The notes below the pieces were generated by a model. It saw only the letters and a program-made list of their open reading frames with translations, was not told the DNA's origin and searched no databases. From Trametopsis cervina (taxonomy: Eukaryota; Basidiomycota; Agaricomycetes; Polyporales; Irpicaceae): a stretch of DNA of 64,000 nt. This document shows, piece after piece, positions 44,636 to 57,101 of this stretch (position 1 is the stretch's first letter; every line of letters begins with the position of its first letter). The stretch is from NCBI GenBank assembly GCA_022385755.1, contig MU278353.1, forward strand, positions 482,777 through 546,776, given 5' to 3'. The position numbers and the translations under genes are program-made.

Positions 44636-47600
44636 ATGCCTTCCTTCCAAACGCCTGTAGTTGCAGGCAGCGCGAAGCGCAGGCTGGCATACGACGAAAC
44701 AAATCTTCCTGCCAGTAAACGTCACGCTGCCGTGGAAGATAACGGCAGCCAAGTTCCCAGTGGTCCAAAGTCATATTGGATGGTTCAATGGTATGAGATC
44801 AGTTTATCAGGTGGATTGTAGTCAATAACATCGTTTCTCTCAGGCGCAATCCTCAATATAAGAAGCATAAAACTTGGGACGGTGATGGTGTGTTGTTGGT
44901 GAAGGGGACATTCTTCGACTTATTGGACGCGGAAGATGGTCGCAGGTACGCATCAAGTGCACGATAAATGCGGCTCCCGAGTAAATGACGATTCGCTTTG
45001 CTAAGAATAGCATGCGGGAAGCCCAATGGCGTTGAGCCTGACAAGATTGGCGACGGGTCCGAGTTCTCACTGGGCGGAAAAGAGCTGCAAATCGACCGTG
45101 CTATCCAAGCATCTGAATACTTTTCAGGTACATGCTTCGCTAACGGCGTCGTTGTCAACGCGCCCGAACCTGCGACCACATTACGAAGCTCAGCCACCGC
45201 TGCAAAACAATTCACGCCGTTGAAGCCCCGGAACGGGCTGAATTTCAAAGGCCCTTCTTTTGTACGGCAGCCTCTTGCTTCAAGTTCAAAGAGCGCCTCT
45301 CTCCAAGCTTCTGTTCGCGAGAAAGACGCTGTGATGACTGATACAAGTGACACACGGACCCAAATAGGCAGCGATACCTTTTGGATGGTCAATTGGTGTG
45401 TTTAGCTCTTCGGACACGCATATACTCGCTGAATGCTTCTGCAGGAGAAAACCCCAGCAGAGGAAACACAAGACCTGGGACGGGGATGCTTATCTATCGC
45501 AGAGAGGTGAACTGCTGACCCTGGTGTCAGAAAAAGGGCTTATGTAGGCGCTTCTGATATTACTGCTAGGCTGAGTCAACCGCTTATATTTCTTCTAGGT
45601 TGGGTAAAAAGCGTTGGGATGGCACCAAGATCGATGCTGGATATACCATTACGATAAATAATAAAGAAATCGAGGTTGACAGTCAGATTTCCCGCGCGGA
45701 TATGCCTTCCGTGACAGGCTCTTCTATGGAATATGAGAACGAGGTCGAATTTAGTGTTCCCTCGCAAACTCAGGCGCCAACAATCCTCTCTAGTCCTACC
45801 GTTGCTCAGCCCAGCGGGCATCGGTTTAAGACTCCAGCACCGAGGGCTGATCTGGACTCGTCGGAATCGACCAAGAAATCCGTTTCATCGGCGTCATTCT
45901 ATGCAGCTCCAGCGAAACCGAAGGCGAAGGGCCCTTTGTGAGTGTCCAGATTCGCGGGTTGATCATTCGTTCTGAGATGCAGTACTGGAGGCACGATCCC
46001 AATGCCGCTGGCGCCGTCGTAATGCCTGCTCCCAGTGCTGCTCACATCGCACAGCACAACAAGAAGTACGCCTGCACTTCATCTTCTTTGCTGATAATTA
46101 ATCCCGCACGTTCGATTCGCGTAGAAATGCACCCATCGTTCCCGTTGTGATCGACCCGATACTGGCGCGCCGTCTTCGTCCCCACCAGGTTGAGGGTGAG
46201 TAATCGAAGTATACATGCGAACGGTGATCGTTTTTAACTTCGAGTTTCAGGCGTGAAGTTCATGTACGAATGCGTTATGGCTATGAAAGGCCACGACGGC
46301 AAGGGCTGCATATTGGCGGACGAAATGTACGTAATGAAACGCTTTTTCGTGCTTGATCCTCATTATGGCGTCTGTAGGGGGATGGGTAAAACACTGCAGG
46401 TATGCAGCTCCACGCATGTCACGTTCATGACGCTTCACTTACAAGCGCTCAGACTATCACACTAGTATGGACTCTATTAAGTACGTGCGGCACTGCCTTC
46501 CTCGGACTTGGTCGGCTGACGGGACTGTCCACAGAACAGAATCCATATGGTGGTATTGGCCCGGCCGTGGGCAAAGTTCTGATTGTCTGCCCTGTCACTT
46601 TAATTAATGTAAGACAGACTGTTTTCATCGTTATTCGCATGATGCTTACCTGCTTTTAGAACTGGAGGAACGAGTTTTATAAATGGTGCGCTTTTCTATA
46701 CGTGGGACGGTCCGAACCGTTTTGAACAGGACCGGCAGGCTTGGCCGAGACAGAGTGGGTGTGTTTGTAGGAGATAAAGATAAATCTCAAATCAAACTCT
46801 TTGTTAACTCGTAAGTTCCCCACGACTTCTCACGAGGCCCCAACTGATATCACAATGGTTCAACGCGATAAGACGGGTTCATCATGTGTTGATTATCGGT
46901 TACGAACGCCTTAGGACAGTGATGTAGGTTCCATATGCTCCTCATCTATGTATCAGTACTCAGCGCTCCTGTTTCTAGACAGGATCTGCAATATTGCATG
47001 TAAGTATTGATAGTTGGGTATACTAAGAGCTAGTCACTAATAAAGCGTTGTCAAGCCCTCCCATAGGTCTTATAATATGTGATGAAGGTATGTCTGCTAC
47101 CGCTCTCCCTATCTGAGTTAGAACACTCATCAAGACTTGTACTTCCTCACAGGTCACCGTCTTAAATCTGCAAACAATAAGACATCGATGATGTTTGAGG
47201 CTCTTTCTACACCACGACGCATCATATTATCGGGCACGCCAATACAAAATGATCTCGGAGAGTTCCATGCAATGGTCTGTTTCTTTCCGTGCACCATTCT
47301 ACGCAATCTCTTACTCTGAATCTGGCAGGCGGACTTCTGCAACCCGGGTCTTTTGGGTTGGTCTTTCTACATGTAGTATTGGTACCGTCCTGACATATTG
47401 CGGATAGGAAACGACAAGGGTTTCAAGAAACTGTATGAAGCACCTATCCTCAAGAGCCGCGCACCTGAATGCACTCCAAAAGAGAAGGAGCTAGGCGAAT
47501 CCCGCTTGGAACAGGTCAGTAGCGCTCAACCATTCAGACGTCGAAACTCACTCTGAGCGGCCCGTAGCTCATGGAGGTTGCACGATCATTCGTCCTCCGC

Positions 47601-49661
47601 AGAGAAGCTACTATTTTGAAGAACTTCCTTCCACCGAAATGTGAGCTGGCTCGGTAACTTCGCAGGGTATGAATTGACCTGGCGTTCAAGATGAATATGT
47701 GGTATTCATAGCGCCAACGAAGCTCCAACGGGACATCTTCCACAAGATTCTGACCGCTGACAAGCTGGACAACCTCGTCAGGAACTCTACGGCGGAGTCG
47801 CTGGCTCTTATCGGAATGTTGACCAAGATCAGCAATAGTCCAATACTGCTGAAGGCGGCGGCAGACCAAGCGAAAGAGCGAGGAGGTGAAGGTGGCATTG
47901 TAAAAAGCAATGTAGTCTCCGATGCCGTCCAGTTATTGCCCTCAAGAGCACAGGTGGACGATGTATCGTTAAGTGGTAAGCCGCCTGAGCCGGCATATCA
48001 TGACGGCACAACTGAGTCCGTTCAGGTAAACTGGCTGCTTTAGCTAATCTTCTGCGAGCAATCTATAAGGTACGTCTGAATTGGTCTGAATTGCATCGTA
48101 CACAGCCGCCTACGTGACCATTTCAATACAGACCACCGATGAGAAGTGTATTATTGTCTCACACTACACTTCGACCCTGAACATCATCGAGGCCTTTTGT
48201 AAAAAGAAGGCCTACAGTTATCATCGTCTGGATGGGTATGTGAATTTCCCCACTGGTATCGCAACTTCCGCGCTAGATGCAGATTGTATTAACCTTCTCA
48301 CAGATCAACGCCTGCCGGAAAGAGGCAAGATTTCGTAAATGAATTCAACAAAACCTCTCAAAAGCAGCGATGTAAGTCCTCATCTGGTCGTATCTTGTCC
48401 TCCTGACCTTTTTTTGCAGTCATCTTCCTACTCAGTTCAAAGGCAGGCGGAGTCGGCCTTAACTTGATAGGCGCATCTAGGTTATGTCTGATCGATTCGG
48501 ATTGGAATCCAAGGTACACGAATCTCTTGATGCTCATGCAGTATTTCCATTGACTCTGTTTTCAGCCACGATCTCCAGTCGATGGCTCGAATTCACCGGT
48601 ACGCAGTAGGCGCGTCTCGCTCGGCACGCAGGGTTCTCATCTTCGTTACAGTGACGGACAGAAGCGTCCCGTGTTCATCTACCGTTTCCTAACCGCTGGC
48701 TCGATCGATGGTGAGATCGTTTCGTTGCTTCTCGCGAAAGGGGAAATTATAACCCATTTGTAAATGCAGAGAAGATATATCAACGTCAAGTTACCAAGCT
48801 GGGTTTGAGTGACTGTGCGTATGGTTGCATGTCTCTATGTCGCGTTGGCTAACGGCTTGCCGCTCTGTTCTTAGCCTTACTCGGTAAAGTCAGTGATAGC
48901 GTCGTTGTGGTAGGCAGGACGATGTGCTGATCTACGCGACTAGGGCGGAAGTGACTCAAAGTCTGACTCGTTCACACGTAAAGATGTAAGCCAACTGTGT
49001 TTTGAAATCGTCTTCGCGCGAGTTGCTGACCTGGCTAACAGCTTCGAGACATCTTCACGGTTCATCCGGATACGGCCTGCCATACGCACGACCTGCTCGA
49101 ATGTCCCTGCGAGACAGGCAGTACTGGTTACGCTAGTCTGACACCCGCAGAGAGTGCAGGCTCTGCCGCTGCGAGCGACCCCGAGATCAGCGACGACGAA
49201 GAGATGGGCTTCGTCTCCGCATCTACCGTGGACCCGGCCCGTTTAGAAAGGATGGACCAGGAGGTGAGATATCCACTCGATGTTCTTCATTGCGATCCGA
49301 GTTTATCTTTATCTTCATCATTTCGCAGTACTTGAAACAAAAGAAAGCCCAGCTCGCTGCACTCGGCCAATGGAAGCACGTGAATTGTCTGAAGGTGCGC
49401 GCGAGGGAACAGATCCAAGATGGCATCCTTCGAATGCTCGTCTACGTCCCGCCCGAGGAAGACGAGGAGGGCGCCAGCGCGAATGCTCCGCCTACATCCT
49501 TGCTTGACGCGGTCGACCTGGATAACCTGCTACGAGAGACGAGGCCGCCTCTAGGGATCACCGAGGTGCCCGGCGGTTCCGTCTCGTTCCTATTTGAACG
49601 AACATCGAAGATGCCCCTCGACGCGGACAAAGTAGAAGCAGATGGCGGCGAGGATGTGTGA
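44636..49661 (+). CDS. RAD54B/Rdh54-like SWI2/SNF2 recombination translocase
   Basis: ATP-driven DNA translocase of homologous recombination. The N-terminus holds two DUF2439-like modules: [23 protein letters not shown] (44780-44900) and [23 protein letters not shown] (45380-45490), as in RAD54B-type and ZGRF1-type proteins. Core motifs: ILADEM-GMGKTLQ (motif I, split by an intron), [20 protein letters not shown] (Ia), [33 protein letters not shown] (II, DEGH), [20 protein letters not shown] (III), [22 protein letters not shown] (IV), [18 protein letters not shown] (V) and [18 protein letters not shown] (VI). The C-terminus has [22 protein letters not shown] and [11 protein letters not shown]. 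Apparent stops (for example TCGTAA at 46808) vanish once introns are placed at homologous positions. About twenty exons. It looks functional. Confidence 0.9.
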
Positions 49662-50183
49662 TGAGTGTAGCGCATCTCGCTTGGTGGCGACAGATTGCCT
49701 TGTTGATTGCATTCGGATCTCTATTGCTTTCGCTACCTTAGACATCAGGAACAACTGCTACAACTCCGTAGACTACTTACTCGTATCGTTTCTGTCAACA
49801 GTACTCTCGCTGCACGAACTATCTTACAGTAATCATCAGGGACAGTTGCTACAAGTCTATAGATTACTTACTCATGTCGTTTCGGCCCACTCACGACGCT
49901 TAGACTGCATAATGAACCAATTAGAACCTGACCGCCAATTTGTAATTCCCGCCCAACTGCCTTCCATCCAGGGCACGAAGGCAGAAGAAGAGATACATTT
50001 TCCTGGGTTCCTAGCTCTCCGGATTTACAAATTATAAATACGCGCACGCTACATTGGTTTGATTTCTACAACAACGACCACGGCAATATGTAATAATGAC
50101 ACACACACAATCACTCAACAACGGTTCGCCGGCTCTCTCTTACACCGCAGATGCCACACAACAGTCGGCAGTGGGAAAGCAGG
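49662..50183. repeat. Intergenic 522 bp with an imperfect ~50-bp direct repeat
   Basis: Two related segments start at 49743 and 49834. Both read CATCAGG.ACA..TGCTACAA, then TAGA.TACTTACTC and a common GTTTC end. About 80 percent of positions agree, and most differences are C/T or G/A transitions. There is no gene. It lies in the convergent 3' space between the RAD54B-like gene and the TIM-barrel gene. Confidence 0.5.
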
Positions 50184-51626
50184 CTATGAGCTCGGGCCTG
50201 GCGCGGTGGAATACACCTTCCTGGCGTTCCCCGCGAAGACGACGTCGAGATCTTCCTGTTCTGTGCCGAGCTCTGCAAAGCATTCCCGCGCGATCTCGAA
50301 CCACTCTCCGGGGGTCACGGCAGACGAGGTGCTGCTCGTCGAAGGAGAGGATCCGAAGATAATCCTCTCGTATCCGAAGGCTTCCAACGCGGGGCCCACT
50401 GTTACAAACAATGCGTATGAGTTAAGGTTTAGGGTTAGAGAGGAGCAATGAAACAGGCACGTACCATACATCTTGATTCTCCTCTTCCATTCCTTCTTGT
50501 CGACCTGTCCCTGCGAGGGCCATGCCGGCGGCAAGAACTTGATGAAGACGTTGGCGTATAGGGAGAGCGCCGCGGTCTGTGATTGGTAGTCGTTATATGT
50601 TGGGTGGGTGAGCAGCTTCACGATTGGGAGGGAGAGGTCGTCAGGGGGAGGGAGGATATTGGCTATATGCATGAGTGTAACAGAGCATCGATATCATGTT
50701 CGCGATCGTTGGTGGTACATGGAAATAGGTGCACAAGTCGGGTGTCGCGAACAAGATGGGAAATATGGAAGGGCAGGTTGATAATCAGCCGCAGAACCTC
50801 ATAAGTATCGTATGTGGACTTACACAGGATGACCCTCCCTCGCGGTTTCTCTGGGATCGCCTTGGTGAGGAACTCCTCCAGATCTTCCCAAGCGCCTTCG
50901 CCGGCTCTAAGGTTCGTTTCGATACTAAGATCGACCGTGTACCCCTGTTCAAGTGCCCATTTTAGAGCATCTACGGCTGGGTCACTGAACCGCGTGTAGG
51001 TGACCGACAGAACGGTCGCCGGCGCTGACGAGGACGAGGGAGTTGTGGGGGATGGCGGGAGTCCTGTGAGATAAGCCGGAGGAGGTGTAGGGATGCCTTG
51101 TTCGATTGGGAAGGGGACAAGGACGGCGATCACGCGTGTAGAGGATTTCGATATGCGAACGCTAAGTGAACAATTGTGTTAGCGCGAGGGACAAAGCGAT
51201 GGCGACCACCGTTGACAATATCATTGACAGCGCGACTGATATTGCGCGCTGAACAGGCGCAGTCTTATCCATCCATCCATCTCGTACAGAGATATCTGGG
51301 CGCAATAGGAGGTGGAATACGTACCTCTCGATGGCGGACAGTATCTCTTCTGGGCTCTTTCCTACGAGCGAAAGCACGATGCCTTCGGTCTTGCCTTCCA
51401 CCTTCTTGCCTGTGTCTGCCTCCCAGTCCTCGACGCTGCCGTGGACTTGCGCGTCGATGACTTGCGCGGGATGCGTCGTGCTCGGGCTGGGCGCAAGAGG
51501 GAATTGCTCCGACGTTCCAGTGTTGGGAGGCGAGAACGCGGAGAGAGGAAGACGGGGCAGGCTGTTTGGGCCCTTGCGACGCAAGCCGACGCCAGGAGAG
51601 GGCGGGACTGGCGGGAGTGCGCTCAT
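50184..51626 (-). CDS. TIM-barrel amidohydrolase-like protein with degenerate metal site
   Basis: Start MSALPPVPPSPG at 51626; Pro/Ser-rich, probably disordered for about 55 residues. Then VIDAQVHGSVEDWE, which sits where amidohydrolase-2 proteins have DxHxH. The barrel continues with VIAVLVPFPIEQGI, VLSVTYTRFSDPAVDALKWAL, GYTVDLSIETNLR, RGRVIL-SNILPPPDDLSLPIVKLLTHPTY, QTAALSLYANVFIKFLPPAW, VGPALEAFGYERIIFGSSPS (family usually FGSDxP) and AELGTEQEDLDVVFAGNARKVYS. Introns: about 150 bp after AIER, about 140 bp after RVIL, and a third after KMY. The fold is clear, but the first His and the final Asp of the metal site are replaced, so catalysis is doubtful. Role unknown. Confidence 0.65.
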
Positions 51627-53643
51627 GATTGTTGGATTGGATGTGAAGAACGGAAGGAAAGCTGGTGTAGAAGGAGGTAGTAATAAGAGAAGGGCACAGC
51701 GGAAGGCGTTATAGTCAAGATGAAGCTCGTTTCGAAGTGGTCGACTTATGAGTGAAGCCCAGATCAGCGAGATCAGATCGCGTTTGATCCTGCGCCACGG
51801 ACCGCCGGCCGTTGCGTCGCTATGCCTCCTCCAGCTGCGAACCTCCACTGCCACCTCGGCAACTGTCGCACTCTACCTACGTCCTTTGACATTTACCACC
51901 CCATAGTCTGGAGCTTGGTGTCGAGGCTGCAGGCGAATTCAAGGTCGCAACAGCGACAGGCAACATATCATGAACAACTGTTATGATGATTAAACTGAGG
52001 CGGCTACCTTGCCATAGCAAATGGGCAATCCTGGCCGAGACACAGCATCTCTTAAAGTATCCAGCGGGCCACACGCGCAAAGGATCACTGAGCTGCAGAT
52101 GCACAGCCTGAGTTGCAGATGGTCAGTCAAACGGTGATAGTAAGTACTCTTTGGAGCTACTCGCTGTAAAGCATAGAACAGCTTGACTTGTCTTGCACCT
52201 GAGCCTAACCCTGTTTGAGTATTTGCAGCAGCAGTTCATCGTTGAAAGGAGCTGCAATGTCTGTCTGTTATGCTGCTGTGAGTGGGCAGACCAGCTCGGA
52301 TGACTGCGAATTGACTACCCTGTCGCATTGCACCTATCATAGATCGCAACTCCTCTCCGTGGGGCAATGGCATATCCGTTCAGTTCCGATGAGCGTATCC
52401 GTCAATCACACAGATACCAGGGCTCACTCCCTTGACTATCACGGGCACGCGTCTCCTCATTGCCCGAGCTAGCCGACTCTCCGAAATGGCTGCGCGTAAA
52501 GCAACCGTTGTCGGGCGAGCAACGGTTCCGAAAATATCAAGCTCAGGCTCACAGAAGTGCTGTGGGACTGGGTTGCCCGAATATGGGAGTCCGAAGCTTT
52601 GTGGCGTCCGGCCACGCCTGCTTTCTCCTTCCCACGTTCAAGTGAAACGACATCAACTCCTGCCCACAGTCCTCGTTGTCAACGTCAGCACATTGTCTAT
52701 GACATCTGGCAGAAGCCGGAATATAGCTCACCGGAAACTTCAGACAGCCGTTGTCGTCGCCTCACTGAGGCAACTTCAAATGAAGAGATGCTGGTTGGTT
52801 GGGTCAGAGCACAGCAATGACGTAGCAGTCTGCCCACAAATTATAACACGGGTTCCTGCGGCTCTTCAGAATGGTGTCAACGGTCCTTGTCCTCGCCCGC
52901 CGGGACCGACGACTTGGAGACAGGCAGTAACGCTCTGTAGTACGACAGAACATACAATACCAATTCTCACGCCACCCACTGCATGCGAACTTGCAGGCGA
53001 CGACGTTCAATACACCCTATACATTTCCCTCCATCCCGGCTCGTCAGATTCATACTCTGCTCGCTGTCTGTAACAGCCCGAACGGCGGTAGCCAGTAATT
53101 TCCTCTCTAAGAATAGCGATTGGTACGTGGGTGTATGCGCGTTCATAGACGATTAAGGACTGAATAACGACTGACTTTTACTTCGTCCGCGCTCACAGGG
53201 CTGTCAGTAATCGCGGTACTTTCACCGATCGTTTTGCTATTCAATGCGCATCATAGCTCTTTGCAAATGTATTGGACTATAATAGGCACAGCGCTCGGCA
53301 TCGCGTCCGCACAGCAAGCTGCGTACAGAGGGTAACCGTCGCGTTCTGCTTCAGTGGACCTCCATCGGTTGATTCTGCAGGTTCTCGTCGTTCTACGATG
53401 ACAAGGTTAGCCGTGCTGCCCCGCCAACGACTTCCAAGAACTCATCCAAGCTTCTCGTCCCTCGACACAACATCCCAACCGATTCCCACATCTCCCATCT
53501 CAGCTCGCACGTCCTAACCATTTCGGTGCACAACCAAACGGGTCAAGAAGCAAACACCAAACCTTCCTTCTCGCCGTCATTCATTCATTTCGACGGCGCG
53601 TACGCCTCGGATCGACGGAACACGCCCGTCTGTGCGGGCCATC

Positions 53644-53661
53644 CGCACACCCAGACCTAGG
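53644..53661 (+). promoter_or_regulatory. Shared upstream block A, peroxidase 1 copy
   Basis: CGCACACCCAGACCTAGG matches 16 of 18 bases at 56732-56749 upstream of peroxidase 2. It lies about 340 bp before the ATG, and about 370 bp in the other gene. Confidence 0.55.
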
Positions 53662-53823
53662 ACTTGGGTTTTGTAGCTGTAAGAGGGCCCGCGACGCTCT
53701 CTCTCGTCTCGTAAGTCGTCATCCTCCCTGGCGAACTCTGAGAAAGTCGCGATCATATGCTCACCGGTAGGACATAGACCTCAGTCCGCCGGGTCCGACA
53801 AGGATGTGTGATATGTTCTGTGT

Positions 53824-53840
53824 ACTCACCGTCGTGGAAA
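53824..53840 (+). promoter_or_regulatory. Shared upstream block B, peroxidase 1 copy
   Basis: ACTCACCGTCGTGGAAA is identical over 17 bp to 56909-56925 upstream of peroxidase 2. A TATAAAA follows at 53902, 81 bp before the ATG. Confidence 0.65.
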
Positions 53841-53982
53841 CTAATAGAGTCGATGCTCGCGATGGACGTGCCACAACTCTGGTGTCTAGGCAAGCAAGGG
53901 GTATAAAAGTAACAGGTATGTTCGACAAATCTGCAGTGCCCTACTGGTGCTTTCATCCCCTCTGTCGATACACACTCAAACC

Positions 53983-56025
<2,043 letters not shown>

Positions 56026-56731
56026 GCGGGTTCGTTTTCGATAGATTCGTTAGAAAGGTCTACATACTATGTGCCTCAGAGCTCGTGTATGTTGTACATT
56101 ACAGTTGTATTTCGATTGGAATTATCTGGCTTATCGCCGTTAAGCAAACGAATGCCCGTCTGTGAGCCTGTCAAACTTTGCACGCCACTATCAAATACGT
56201 CGAGGATCACTGCTCTCACGCAGTTCCACGATCTGGTGCGACTGTGAGTCTCTTGCAGTCGCTATACAAGCCCGATAAGACTGGTTTTAGACCAATGCAC
56301 GCTAAGTGGACAACATATATTCGATAATGTATGTGATCTACAGGAATACAATTGCGCACTTTTTATGCACGATAAGCTCGTGTTTCCGTCTATAGCAACG
56401 GGACAGACACAACGAGACAACGGGTCGAGACCTGTGGGTGACACCCCTATCCAATCAATGGCAGAAGATTTGGTCTGTTCGTTCCTCGGAACGCATGTCC
56501 TCCAGGGGGGGCCGGGCGTGAGACGCAAATACCTGCTGCCTTGCACATATCAGGCACGATACTCCCAACGTCTTCGGGCCCGAGAGTGAGGTACGTGCCT
56601 CCATCGCGTGCCCCAGGATCACTCCCACGCGTCCAAGCTTCCTCCATCCGTGCCTTCATGCGCGCCGACGAGCCAGCATGACATATCTGGCACAACGGAT
56701 GTCGGTAAGCGCCCCGCAGGAGTGGTACGGG

Positions 56732-56749
56732 CGCACACCTAGACCTGGG
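56732..56749 (+). promoter_or_regulatory. Shared upstream block A, peroxidase 2 copy
   Basis: CGCACACCTAGACCTGGG, two transitions away from the block at 53644. Overlapping GGGCGCA reads TGCGCCC on the minus strand, which fits the metal-response consensus TGCRCNC known from MnP promoters. One such site is weak evidence. Confidence 0.5.
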
Positions 56750-56908
56750 CAGCGGATTGTGCGTCGTGCGTCCTGCGCGATGAGCCAATGACGTTGAGCG
56801 TGTGTTGCGTAACTCGTTGTTCCGTCTTCCAGACGCATATGCTTGCTGACCGGTTGAGGGATATCCTGCTCGTCCCGGCGTCGGCAGAGGGATTTTGGAC
56901 GTTCGAAC

Positions 56909-56925
56909 ACTCACCGTCGTGGAAA
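56909..56925 (+). promoter_or_regulatory. Shared upstream block B, peroxidase 2 copy
   Basis: Identical 17-mer to the block at 53824. The A-to-B distance is 177 bp here and 180 bp in copy 1. Confidence 0.65.
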
Positions 56926-57101
56926 GTGGGGCGAGATAGCGACTACCAGTTTGTTGGAGGTCGTGTACCGCAATATTGGGGAGTGGCGGTTTGAGCGTAT
57001 AAAAAGGACGGAGAAATAGAGGGAAACGTCAGTACCCCAGAAGTACCTCTGAAGTACCTCGTCTTCAAAGCCTCTTCTCAGTATCTCTGTAACATCGAAC
57101 A

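Larger units (their letters stand above)
51627..53982. other. Gene-poor gap of 2.4 kb upstream of the peroxidases
   Basis: I found no complete gene. The longest frame (52432-53073, +) has no motif. A shorter frame in the same place (52500-52820, +) is more protein-like, with LRLTEVLWDWVARIWESEALW and MLVGWVRAQQ, but has no start and a stop just upstream, so it may be a remnant exon. The last 350 bp hold the promoter of peroxidase 1. Confidence 0.4.
56026..57101. promoter_or_regulatory. Intergenic 1076 bp between the two peroxidases
   Basis: 3' region of copy 1 and promoter of copy 2. It contains block A (56732-56749), block B (56909-56925) and TATAAAAA (56998-57005, 104 bp before the ATG). 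A GCCAAT-like CCAAT is at about 56785. The minus-strand frames at 56447-56914 carry no motif. Confidence 0.6.

Noticed and set aside
46808..46860. Apparent stop or frameshift (TCGTAA) in the RAD54B-like gene
   Set aside because: A 62-bp GTAAGT...AG intron restores [15 protein letters not shown], so the gene is not broken here.
52432..53073. 213-codon open frame upstream of the peroxidases
   Set aside because: No motifs, no splice partners, and composition like non-coding DNA. A different frame in the same place looks more protein-like, so I listed neither as a gene.
51627..53982. Transposon insertion in the 2.4-kb gap
   Set aside because: No transposase frame, terminal repeats or target-site duplication could be found by eye.
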